Shown here: piece after piece, positions 8,841 to 15,831 of the stretch
How positions within the stretch are numbered: position 1 is the stretch's first letter
How the letters are laid out: each line of letters starts with the position of its first letter
The notes under the pieces: generated by a model
The model's database searches: none
Seen by the model: the letters and a program-made list of their open reading frames with translations, nothing else
Told to the model about the DNA's origin: nothing
Assembly: GCA_017962825.1 (NCBI GenBank)
Contig: JAGCUO010000168.1
Coordinates: 1-57,664, forward strand
From: Lachnospiraceae bacterium
GTDB lineage: Bacteria; Bacillota; Clostridia; Lachnospirales; Lachnospiraceae
Length of the DNA: 57,664 bases
Reading direction: 5' to 3'
Program-made: the position numbers and the translations under genes

Positions 8841-9009
8841 ATATATCAGTCTCCAATCTCAAATACACTATAATTGCCATGACTATCTAAAATTACACTT
8901 TGAGTTTGATTAAATTGCTCCAACTGTAATTACACTAACATTGTGTTGACGATATATTAAAAGCATAAAAATGTGGGAGCTGCATATAATTAGACAATTA
9001 AATGCTTTA

Positions 9010-9549
9010 TCACATGCCAATATTTCCCAATAATTGAGTAATCAACTCAATATGCTCCCTAGTCTTGACAATCTTCAGATTTGCCACATCCTCTTTGCCG
9101 CCAATTCCCAGCAAAGGAACAAATCCATAACACTCATCATGTTCGAGCGTTCCTAAACGTTTTGCTGCCAAATCATACATGGATAGTTGAAAGTATTCAT
9201 CCAAATAACGATTGTCAGTTAAAGCAGTCAAAAAGAGAGGAATACCTTTTGATATAATATTAAAAGATCCATACATATATTTAACAAGTCCAATATACCC
9301 TCCCTCTTCATAGGTTATTATATCTCCAAATACCGATACAAAAATGGGGACAGCAATATTGCCTCTAAAATATGTATCCAACACCAATTGTTGATAATCA
9401 TTAGGATTTATAATTCTCAAATATCCATCTAACAATTCTCCAAAGCCATACTCTTTCCATATGGAAATTAATTTATTAGGTAATAAGCTTTCATACTGAT
9501 TAACTAATTCATCACCGATCTTTTCGCCTTTAATAAACATATGCGTCAT
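9010..9549 (-). CDS. Tdi1/GAD-like (DUF1851) immunity protein, copy 1
   Basis: A 179-residue protein with the GAD-like/DUF1851 pattern: LPNKLISIWKEYGFGELLDGYLRIINPNDYQ early, an extended strand region (PIFVSVFGDIITYEEGGYIG) in the middle, and HDECYGFVPLLGIGG near the end. These folds are known immunity proteins for bacterial polymorphic toxins (for example Tdi1 of the Tde1 DNase). The start ATG overlaps the stop of the upstream toxin fragment (ATGA), and AGGAAA lies within the toxin coding end. It is about 70% similar by eye to copy 2 at 9811-10350. Presumed cytoplasmic, neutralising a cognate toxin delivered by kin; the specific toxin is not proven. Confidence 0.82.
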   Translation of the reverse strand: MTHMFIKGEKIGDELVNQYESLLPNKLISIWKEYGFGELLDGYLRIINPNDYQQLVLDTYFRGNIAVPIFVSVFGDIITYEEGGYIGLVKYMYGSFNIISKGIPLFLTALTDNRYLDEYFQLSMYDLAAKRLGTLEHDECYGFVPLLGIGGKEDVANLKIVKTREHIELITQLLGNIGM

Positions 9550-9773
9550 ATTATTTTCCTCGATATGTCAAAATCACATTTAGATACGTTTTCCTCCGGA
9601 AATGCCCTGATTTCTCCAGTCCAAGAAAATAATACATTTTGGTCCATCCCATTTACATAATCGATCACGTGGGTCCCTTCATGTACAACGTCACTTATAA
9701 TAGTGGGTGAACTTCTCCTATCCCTAACTATTTGTTTTATATTCGCATTCACCGCTTTACCCTCAACGAATTT
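9546..9773 (-). pseudogene. C-terminal end of a polymorphic toxin, HEGTH metallopeptidase-like
   Basis: The open frame runs from the stop at 9546 back to a stop at 9774-9776 (74 codons). The only start-like codon is GTG at 9752. It reads SPTIISDVVHEGTHVIDYVNG followed by WTGEIRAF. The HEGTH element matches the HExxH zinc-metallopeptidase motif, in the context seen at the end of RHS/WapA-type toxins. No secretion signal or long N-terminal part is present, so this is a displaced toxin tip. It abuts its immunity gene with an ATGA overlap, the expected order. It is probably not made as an active toxin unless recombined onto a full-length carrier elsewhere in the genome. Confidence 0.65.
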
Positions 9774-9810
9774 CTATCCTCCGGAATACAGCCATTATTC
9801 ATAATATATT

Positions 9811-10350
9811 TCACATCCCAATATTACCAACTAATTGTGTTATCAATCCAATATGCTCTCTTGTTTTGACAATTTTTAAATTGGATACGTCTTCCTTTCC
9901 ACCAAGTCCTAATAACGGAACAAATCCATAACACTCATCATGGTTGAGCTTGCCCAAACGTTTAACCGCCGAATCAAACATAGATAATTGGAAGTATTCG
10001 TTCAGAAAAAAATCATCTGATATGTCTTCAAGAAAGAATGGGAATCTTTTGGAGATAAGGTTAAAAGTTCCATTTTTATAATTTACCTTTCCAATATAGT
10101 CACCATCCTCATAAGTTAATACATCTCCAAATGCAGTAACTAAAATAGGAACTGATATATTACCCCGAAAATATGTATCACGTATCAGCTGCTGATAATC
10201 ATTAGGATTTATAATCCTTAAATATCCATCCAGCAACTCTCCAAAACCATACTCTTTCCAAATAGCAATCAACTCTTTAGGCAATACGGCTTCATACTGC
10301 TGAATTAATTCATCACTGATCTTTTCGCCTTTTATAATCATTTGATCCAC
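9811..10350 (-). CDS. Tdi1/GAD-like (DUF1851) immunity protein, copy 2
   Basis: A 179-residue paralogue of the protein at 9010-9549, with the same length and co-linear throughout (IWKEYGFGELLDGYLRIINPNDYQQ and HDECYGFVPLLGLGGKEDV identical or nearly so). Differences concentrate in the middle (for example FLEDISDDFFLNEYF versus FLTALTDNRYLDEYF), the part likely to face the toxin. The start is taken as GTG 10350 by alignment with copy 1 and because AGGAG sits 6 bases before it; ATG 10341 is an alternative. It is preceded by a short remnant of the same kind of toxin tail. Tandem divergent immunity copies are typical of loci that collect protection against rival variants. Confidence 0.82.
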   Translation of the reverse strand: MDQMIIKGEKISDELIQQYEAVLPKELIAIWKEYGFGELLDGYLRIINPNDYQQLIRDTYFRGNISVPILVTAFGDVLTYEDGDYIGKVNYKNGTFNLISKRFPFFLEDISDDFFLNEYFQLSMFDSAVKRLGKLNHDECYGFVPLLGLGGKEDVSNLKIVKTREHIGLITQLVGNIGM

Positions 10351-10450
10351 ATCTTTCTCCTGTATATGTCAAAAACACATTTTGTTATATTACCAAATTC
10401 AACTTTGTAATTATCCATAGATGCAGTGGGAGGGCAGTGGCTTTTCAGGT
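10338..10450 (-). pseudogene. Remnant of a second toxin C-terminal tip
   Basis: Just before the copy-2 immunity gene the minus strand reads FGNITKCVFDIYRRKMWIK then TGA at 10338-10340, overlapping the immunity start. It aligns with the end of the intact tail at 9546 (ENVSKCDFDISRKII): same KC-FDI-R spacing and same relation to the downstream gene. Upstream of about 10450 the resemblance is lost and there is no start codon. A decayed toxin tip left beside its immunity gene. Confidence 0.5.
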
Positions 10451-10517
10451 GATAATATAAAAAGAAACAAAAATGAATCAATTATATCTAGTCATTTCAC
10501 AAAACTCTTTAAAACAA

Positions 10518-10667
10518 TTAAATAATTCTTTCTTTTTTGCAACACACTGAATCCACTCTTAACCCTGCAAGTGATAAATTATGTTCTAAACAAAAAGGAG
10601 TAACATATGCATTCGCCAACGCTTTTTGTAGTTCTATCTCCATTTTTCTATGAGTCATTTGTTCCAT
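10518..10667 (-). pseudogene. Truncated copy of the 8541-8840 gene
   Basis: Forty-nine codons from ATG 10667 (MEQMTHRKMEIELQKAL...) to TAA 10518-10520. Residues 1-35 align with the 99-residue protein at 8541-8840 (MEKMSQRKIEKELQKAL), sharing AYVTPFCLEHN. The frame then diverges and stops at half length. This marks the left edge of a duplicated block of about 1.8 kb. The remaining bases 10668-10776 hold nothing I recognise. Confidence 0.65.
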
Positions 10668-10776
10668 ATATTTCAGTTTCTACTCTAAAAAACACTGTAA
10701 TTAGGAGCCTACAAAGACGATACCTTTAGAACACCATTTTCTTACATCCCGCTACCGAATCACACTTAAGCAAATG

Positions 10777-11151
10777 CTAAATATGTATTTGAGGATTATA
10801 GTACTGATTAACTTTCTCAATTGCCGCGTTCTTATCATCTTCAGATAATGTATCTAAAAAATCAAATTTACCGTCATTTAAAGAAAAATAGTCACTAAAC
10901 AGGCTCTCATTTTCAACTAGCTTCTTTAATTCCGCTCCCCACGAATAACTGACATTAACAAGTAAAGGTTTAAATGAAGTTTTTCTTCCTTCAGCGATCC
11001 ACCGACTCCTCTGATACTGTAGTTTCAACCAAGATAGGATTTTTACTACAACCACATTTAAATCATCGATACTAATCTCTAAATCCGATGTAATCAGAAT
11101 AGATTTATCTCTATACTTCCAATAATCAAGTAACGCATCTATAATTTTCAT
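10777..11151 (-). CDS. Putative immunity protein for the adjacent toxin fragment
   Basis: A 124-residue protein. The start is set at ATG 11151 because AAAGGAG lies 5-6 bases upstream; a longer frame from 11184 would begin inside the toxin end. I do not recognise the family. Predicted mainly helical, with MKIIDALLDYWKYRDKSILI at the start and a Trp-rich middle (ILSWLKLQYQRSRWIAEG). No signal peptide or membrane segment. It begins 11 bases after the stop of the cysteine-protease-like toxin fragment, the standard toxin-then-immunity arrangement, which is the only reason for the proposed role. Confidence 0.65.
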   Translation of the reverse strand: MKIIDALLDYWKYRDKSILITSDLEISIDDLNVVVVKILSWLKLQYQRSRWIAEGRKTSFKPLLVNVSYSWGAELKKLVENESLFSDYFSLNDGKFDFLDTLSEDDKNAAIEKVNQYYNPQIHI

Positions 11152-11162
11152 TCTTACTCCTT

Positions 11163-11540
11163 TCACCGAGGATAGTTTGCCCATATGTGAATCATCATAT
11201 CCCCTCCTGGAACAAAAAGTTTAAAATCTCCCAAGCTGGTATAATCAGGCAATCCAAGATTATTCATTCCTGCCACAAAGTAATCTCCGCTTGGAGTAGC
11301 CCACAAATAATCTGTAGGTGCATAAACCTCTACATTTAATCTATTTGCCAGATTTTGTGCATATCCATCATCTAATGATCCCGTATTAAATGATAAAAGT
11401 CTAATTCTCTGTCCATTAAAAACACTAGAATTTTCAATCAATTGGGCTGCAGTGCGATGATCAACTATAATATGTTGCCCATTATGAGTAATTTGAATTC
11501 CATACGGTGTTCCATGTACAATAACGTCATAACATCCATT
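11163..11540 (-). pseudogene. Polymorphic toxin C-terminal fragment, caspase/CPD-like fold with Cys replaced
   Basis: The frame from the stop at 11163 runs back to TAG at 11541-11543, about 125 codons without an ATG. It reads YDVIVHGTPYGIQI, then IVDHRTAAQLI, then RIRLLSFNTGSLDDGYAQNLANRL, VEVYAPTDYLWATPSGDYF and FKLFVPGGD. This is the familiar end domain of RHS/wall-associated toxins in which VHG..., LLSCNTG... and AP(T/N)D..W order resembles a cysteine-protease domain. Here the Cys of LLSCNTG is Phe. In another frame just upstream (11541 to about 11575) the strand reads LDAEGQIRNR, RHS-like, suggesting a frameshift at the junction. A displaced, inactive toxin tip followed by its immunity candidate. 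Confidence 0.6.
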
Positions 11541-11679
11541 CTATTGCGTATCTGTCCCTCAGCATCTAAGAATAATTAAGAATCGAACATTCAGATTTCA
11601 AAACATCAATCGTCCCTACTACGATAACCTGTATCTATAATGCTATTCCGCTATAATCGGTTAAAGATATAAAAAAGAA

Positions 11680-12132
11680 TCATTGCATTTCCAACTCATA
11701 TCTTAAATGTGCTAATTCGATATCACTCATATTCTCTACACATATCTCGGCAATTTCATTACTATCTGATAGGCCAATATAAACCCGGTCTATTTTGTAA
11801 TAATGAAAACCTTTTTTTTCTGACAGAGATATTTTCACTCCATTAGAATACAAAATAGCTTTAAACACATTACATGCAACATCATTACTAGGAATAATGA
11901 CATCCGATTCTGTATAATCGTTTATAGATAGCTTTTCTTCGTTCTCATAATATTCCTTACATAATAATAATGTAATTATATTAATTGTCCTGTTATGAGT
12001 GCCAACAGCTACCTCCAACACGGACGTATCTTTTTTGTAATACTTTATATATTCATATCCTTCAAAATCATTACCCACAATTATTTTTAAGGGAATATAT
12101 TCTTCTAATTGTATATCTATCGGATACGGCAT
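11680..12132 (-). CDS. Hypothetical protein, immunity-like, in toxin island
   Basis: A 150-residue protein of unknown family. It is Ile/Tyr/Glu-rich with alternating hydrophobic strands (EYIPLKIIVGNDFEGYEYIKYY, KIDRVYIGLSDSNEIAEICVEN) and no signal or membrane segment. The sequence just before its start (ACATATACAGGAAAA) matches the leader before the Tdi1-like genes, so it probably moved with the same recombination boundary. Presumed immunity gene by context only. The 139 bases between it and the toxin fragment at 11540 hold only a possible frameshifted RHS scrap. Confidence 0.6.
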   Translation of the reverse strand: MPYPIDIQLEEYIPLKIIVGNDFEGYEYIKYYKKDTSVLEVAVGTHNRTINIITLLLCKEYYENEEKLSINDYTESDVIIPSNDVACNVFKAILYSNGVKISLSEKKGFHYYKIDRVYIGLSDSNEIAEICVENMSDIELAHLRYELEMQ

Positions 12133-12198
12133 AATATTTTCCTGTATATGTATTAATTATTTTGTGAAATTTAGAATTCTATTCTAAAATCGCAAAAA

Positions 12199-12235
12199 GG
12201 GGACGGTTCTTACCGGCTAAGTAAGAAACATCCCC
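12199..12235. repeat. GGGGACGG palindromic repeat, copy 2
   Basis: GGGGACGGTTCTTAC / GTAAGAAACATCCCC with a loop like copy 1 (CGGCTAA versus CGGATAA). The right arm has two mismatches. It flanks the toxin-immunity island on the side opposite copy 1 (8295-8331). Confidence 0.8.
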
Positions 12236-12274
12236 ACGATTCATCAAGTCACTTCTTAAGTTGTAAAAATAATA

Positions 12275-13039
12275 TCATCTGTTCAGTTCTCTAATGTGCT
12301 CATCAAATCCACAATCCAACGGAACGACTATCTTAGTTTCAATGCCTCTCTTTCCGGGCACGGCATAATATCTTCCGGAAAACTTTCTCTTCAAAGGGCG
12401 GCACTTTTCAAAATAGATATAATTCATACCCTCAGGAAAAGCCTCGTTACGGATTACCGCATTAGCTATTTTTTTCTGAAACTCTTCGTCGTGGATCATG
12501 GTACTGAATGCCTGAGCGTTTTCTTTTTTCTTGGACGTTCTGGCAGCATCAGCAGCCATTTGATCCAATTCACGCTGTCTCCGGGTCTTAATACCATATT
12601 CATTTTTGATTGACATCGCTGCAGCGGAGGCTGTTCCTCTGGATAACAGATCATAGCCTTCCACAAACAGGTATCCGGTGTGAGTTTCCTGAGTGTTCTT
12701 GTCGGAAAGAGATAATTCCTGTAGGAAAGAAGCATTAAGTGCAAGATTAAACTTATCCTTTTTGCTCTTGGTCGAGAAATAAATCCCTGAAAAAACAAAG
12801 CCTACGAGCCAAAGTATCGCCCATAAAGGCACATCTTCTCCATCTGGCAACAGTACAGTCATTAACTTGACTTTAGAACCGAGAATTGCAAAAACACAGG
12901 GGAAAACAAATATCCACAAAAGACAAAAAGCTACCAGCAATTTATCGATAAGTGGTTCTTTCTTCTCGCTCATATCAAGTCCTAAAAAGGATCTTACATA
13001 TGAAATGTCATATTGTGCACGAATCGAAGGGTCCAGCAT
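12275..13039 (-). CDS. Hypothetical protein with two membrane helices
   Basis: A 254-residue protein. ATG 13039 is preferred: GTGAGG lies 6 bases before it, and the upstream GTG 13051 is part of that site. Two hydrophobic helices (about residues 36-58 LLVAFCLLWIFVFPCVFAIL and 70-90 LWAILWLVGFVFSGIYF) are followed by a long cytoplasmic or external soluble part with Lys/Glu coiled stretches (RRQRELDQMAADAARTSKKK). No family recognised. It sits next to repeat copy 2 at the border of the AT-rich island, and its base composition is intermediate. Function unknown. Confidence 0.7.
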   Translation of the reverse strand: MLDPSIRAQYDISYVRSFLGLDMSEKKEPLIDKLLVAFCLLWIFVFPCVFAILGSKVKLMTVLLPDGEDVPLWAILWLVGFVFSGIYFSTKSKKDKFNLALNASFLQELSLSDKNTQETHTGYLFVEGYDLLSRGTASAAAMSIKNEYGIKTRRQRELDQMAADAARTSKKKENAQAFSTMIHDEEFQKKIANAVIRNEAFPEGMNYIYFEKCRPLKRKFSGRYYAVPGKRGIETKIVVPLDCGFDEHIRELNR

Positions 13040-13156
13040 CAATTGCCTCACTTTCTGAAACTATTCTCTTTCAACTATCTAAGATATATCAAAGCCATTT
13101 GTCTAAAGTCTAAAAGATAATCACGTTTACCGTTCATTAATACAGTCATCCTGTTT

Positions 13157-13927
13157 TCACTGAATTGGTACAAACAGGCTTATGAGCTGGTTGATTTTTT
13201 CTTCAGTTTCAGCCTGAACTGTAACAGTAGCACAATACCCGTCCCGTATTAAAAATACCATAACCAGGTTCAGTTCAGTTCCATCGTAATCTCCGGCTAC
13301 TTTAATGCAGTAAGTATCCTCTCCAAGAAAAGTTACCTGTGTTTTTTCACAGACAAGATCTTTGTAACCCTGCCTTTCATACGACTCTGTCATAATAGGA
13401 ACTGTTTCATCGATACGCGACTCTACATCTTCCATGGTAAGATCATCAGCCATTTTGGACAATATCACCGTCGAATAGTTATGCATCATGGTGTCGGAAT
13501 AGACAAATTCCACCAACTGATTGTAGGAATCAAGTGTTTCCGTGATGGTTTCTTCATCGAGATGAGCACTGCTTGCGTTCCCGGTATAACCTATGATTTC
13601 ATCGGATAAGTATCTGTAACCGGGATATGGCAGGGAACTAATTCCAAAGAACTCATTTATATAGATGTTATTTTCATCTACATAACCGGCTACTCCACGC
13701 TGTTTCATATACTCGGAGTTTTCCGTCTCATCAGCAGCGATTGTTTCTGCTTCTTCGTCTATATCATCTTCCGGAGCTGCTTCTGTATCATCTTCAGTAA
13801 AGTCTTCCGCCGAAGTATCTATTTCAGATGTATTTGATGATGTATTTGCAGGTGCAGTCCCTCCGGAACATGCGGTTAGACATAAAGCCATAATGATTGA
13901 TAACGAAATCAAAACTTTCTTTTTCAT
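13157..13927 (-). CDS. Secreted lipoprotein, unknown function
   Basis: A 256-residue protein with a type II signal peptide: MKKK, hydrophobic core, lipobox LTAC (Cys at residue 20). A low-complexity Ser/Thr/Asp/Glu tether follows (residues 21-72), then a folded domain of about 170 residues (YINEFFGISSLPYPGYRYLSD to the C-terminus) with strand-rich segments such as TYCIKVAGDYDGTELNLVMVFL. It is probably anchored to the outer face of the membrane. I do not recognise the domain. It stands alone: 213 bases of mostly repeat sequence upstream, 105 bases downstream. Confidence 0.8.
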   Translation of the reverse strand: MKKKVLISLSIIMALCLTACSGGTAPANTSSNTSEIDTSAEDFTEDDTEAAPEDDIDEEAETIAADETENSEYMKQRGVAGYVDENNIYINEFFGISSLPYPGYRYLSDEIIGYTGNASSAHLDEETITETLDSYNQLVEFVYSDTMMHNYSTVILSKMADDLTMEDVESRIDETVPIMTESYERQGYKDLVCEKTQVTFLGEDTYCIKVAGDYDGTELNLVMVFLIRDGYCATVTVQAETEEKINQLISLFVPIQ

Positions 13928-13983
13928 AAATACAAGTTCTCCATAATCCGGTTATATAATTAGACTATCAAGGTATTAATTAA

Positions 13984-14036
13984 GGGACTGCACCGGCTAT
14001 CTCGCTCTTTAGGAGTGAGTCAGTCGGAACCGTCCC
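13984..14036. repeat. Degenerate GGGACG palindrome, copy 3
   Basis: Outer arms GGGAC (13984-13988) and GAACCGTCCC (right end), with an inner CTC-CTC / GAG-GAG hairpin. The half CGGAACCGTCCC matches the right arm of copy 1; the left arm has decayed. Confidence 0.5.
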
Positions 14037-14140
14037 TAATAACTCCAAGATTCGTTTCCAATTTTACATGTGTATAAAGAAACGTGTCAAGTGATGCATG
14101 TAATGAGTTTCCGTATAACGATACTTATAAGAGACATATT

Positions 14141-15049
14141 TTAGTGTGAAATATATTCTTTGAAAAACTTACACTCATCGTCATTACATTTCTTCGCTTC
14201 GGGCAGACGCACATTGCAATGGAATACATGATGCAGCGGATCCTTATCACTTCCGTAATATCTGTAGCAGAAGGGAACACCGTTTGCGGTAAGTGCCTCT
14301 ACAATGTACTTGGCCTGATCCTTGATGAAATCTCCGGGACATGTCATGACAAAGGCAGGCGGGAACTTGGGATTAACATATCTGTCGCCGCTTACCAGTT
14401 CCATTTCTTTCTTGGTGCCCTTTTTCGGAAGAAGTTCCCTGATAACGGCCTTTGCGTTGGAATCCTGATCCATGTCCTTGCCAAGGTCATATTTACCACA
14501 GTTAAGTGCTACGGCATTCAGATGTATTCCTTTCGGAAGGGATAGCTTAGCCTTTGGAAACTGTGCTTTGAAATCCTTACGGCAATCGGGATTGGTTACC
14601 AGATCCGAGAAGCTTGTAAGAAGGAGTGCTCCCGCAGAGTCTCCCACTGCAAAAATGTTATCAAGATCAAATCCGTACGCATCCGCATGAGAATAGATGA
14701 ATTTAAAAGCCAGGCAAATGTCTTCAAGCTGTGCGGGATATTTATATTCGGGAGCAAGTCTGTATGAAAAGTTCACCACGGCAAAGCCGCGTCCTGCCAG
14801 GCTCATTCCATAGAACTGATATACATCTTTGTCTCCGTAGACCCATGCGCCTCCGTGAATGACCGCTATGACAGGAAGCTTGCCGGATACTTTTTTCGGG
14901 CGGTATACATCAAGCAGATTCCATACAGTGTGAGGACCGTATGATATATTATCAAAACGGATGATGTTCTTGGGAGTCTTAAGTCCCACATCTCTTTTCC
15001 TGTCAGAATCTCCAAATGCCTTACGGATCATATCACTGAATTCGGACAT
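14141..15049 (-). CDS. Alpha/beta hydrolase, HSL-type esterase
   Basis: A 302-residue protein. ATG 15049 is chosen for the GGAGG 4 bases ahead of it; the longer frame crosses a terminator. The oxyanion-hole motif is HGGAW (HGGGW in most of the family). The nucleophile elbow is VGDSAGA. The acid is probably in CPGDF and the His in HHVFHC near the end. These are the marks of the hormone-sensitive-lipase/BD-FAE-like carboxylesterases. No signal peptide, so cytoplasmic. Natural substrate unknown: small esters such as acetylated sugars are usual for relatives. A terminator separates it from purO upstream, so readthrough or its own promoter must drive it. Confidence 0.88.
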   Translation of the reverse strand: MSEFSDMIRKAFGDSDRKRDVGLKTPKNIIRFDNISYGPHTVWNLLDVYRPKKVSGKLPVIAVIHGGAWVYGDKDVYQFYGMSLAGRGFAVVNFSYRLAPEYKYPAQLEDICLAFKFIYSHADAYGFDLDNIFAVGDSAGALLLTSFSDLVTNPDCRKDFKAQFPKAKLSLPKGIHLNAVALNCGKYDLGKDMDQDSNAKAVIRELLPKKGTKKEMELVSGDRYVNPKFPPAFVMTCPGDFIKDQAKYIVEALTANGVPFCYRYYGSDKDPLHHVFHCNVRLPEAKKCNDDECKFFKEYISH

Positions 15050-15063
15050 ATATCCTCCATATA

Positions 15064-15097
15064 CAAAAAGAGTCAGAGAGAAGATTCTCCCTGACTC
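15064..15097 (-). terminator. Terminator after purO
   Basis: Stem GAGTCAGGGAGAA / TTCTCTCTGACTC (one G-U pair) followed on the minus strand by TTTTTG, just downstream of the purO stop and before the esterase ribosome site. Confidence 0.85.
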
Positions 15098-15104
15098 GAA
15101 AGCA

Positions 15105-15815
15105 TTATTTATTTGCGTTGATGATCCTTGACTCGGTAGCGCCGGTCTCGATATCAATGAATCTGACAAAGAGTGATACTCTGTTATCACGGTTGAGTGA
15201 ATCCCAGATCAGAAGTGAGAAATCATCGATATCTCCGGAAATCTTGACGAGCTCGGGCTCTCCTTCAAAGCTGGGAAGGGGATCACCGTCATGCTTGTAT
15301 GTGTGAATGAAATGTCCCTCACCCGCAACAGGCTTGCCGTAAGAGTAAGTGCAGTGGATAGGTCTTTCCTCGGTTCCGTCCTCACTCTTGATGATGGACA
15401 TCTGATAATCATAATTTCCTGCGTGTACATTGAGCACTGCTGAAATTCTGGGTGTGTAATTGGGAGCATCGGGCTCAAATGTACGGCTTCTTAAGGACTG
15501 CTCAAAGGTAAATCCCTTATCGAGACCGTTTCTGACGGTGTCGGTCTGATCTCCGTTGGTGACGATGGTTGTGTGACCGTCAACTCTTACGGGATGATAG
15601 ATGATCAGGCTGGGGTCGCTGAGCTTGCTCATATCGAAAGGTCTTGTTTCGATACCGTTGTCTTCGGGAACTTCTACAAAGATACGGTTTCTGCTGTTAA
15701 CACTTCTGCCCATTATGAAATATGCGCATACGGCGTATTTTCCGTCAGCGCTGAGTCCCGCTACGATGCCTCTGCCGGGATATGAATTTTCTCTCAAACT
15801 TGATTCCAGTGACAT
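15105..15815 (-). CDS. purO: IMP cyclohydrolase, PurO type
   Basis: A 236-residue protein of the PurO family (IMP_cyclohyd), first known from archaea. Signatures include NSYPGRGIVAGLSADGKYAV and YFIMGRSVNSRNRIF at the N-terminus and HAGNYDYQMSI / RPIHCTYSYGKPVAGEGHFIHTY later. It closes the ring of FAICAR to give IMP, the last step of purine synthesis, and so complements the single-domain AICAR formyltransferase at 7014-8192. The start is ATG behind AGGAGG, 16 bases after the GGDEF-EAL gene, so the two are probably cotranscribed. A terminator follows. Confidence 0.92.
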   Translation of the reverse strand: MSLESSLRENSYPGRGIVAGLSADGKYAVCAYFIMGRSVNSRNRIFVEVPEDNGIETRPFDMSKLSDPSLIIYHPVRVDGHTTIVTNGDQTDTVRNGLDKGFTFEQSLRSRTFEPDAPNYTPRISAVLNVHAGNYDYQMSIIKSEDGTEERPIHCTYSYGKPVAGEGHFIHTYKHDGDPLPSFEGEPELVKISGDIDDFSLLIWDSLNRDNRVSLFVRFIDIETGATESRIINANK

Positions 15816-15831
15816 ATTACCCTCCTATAGA

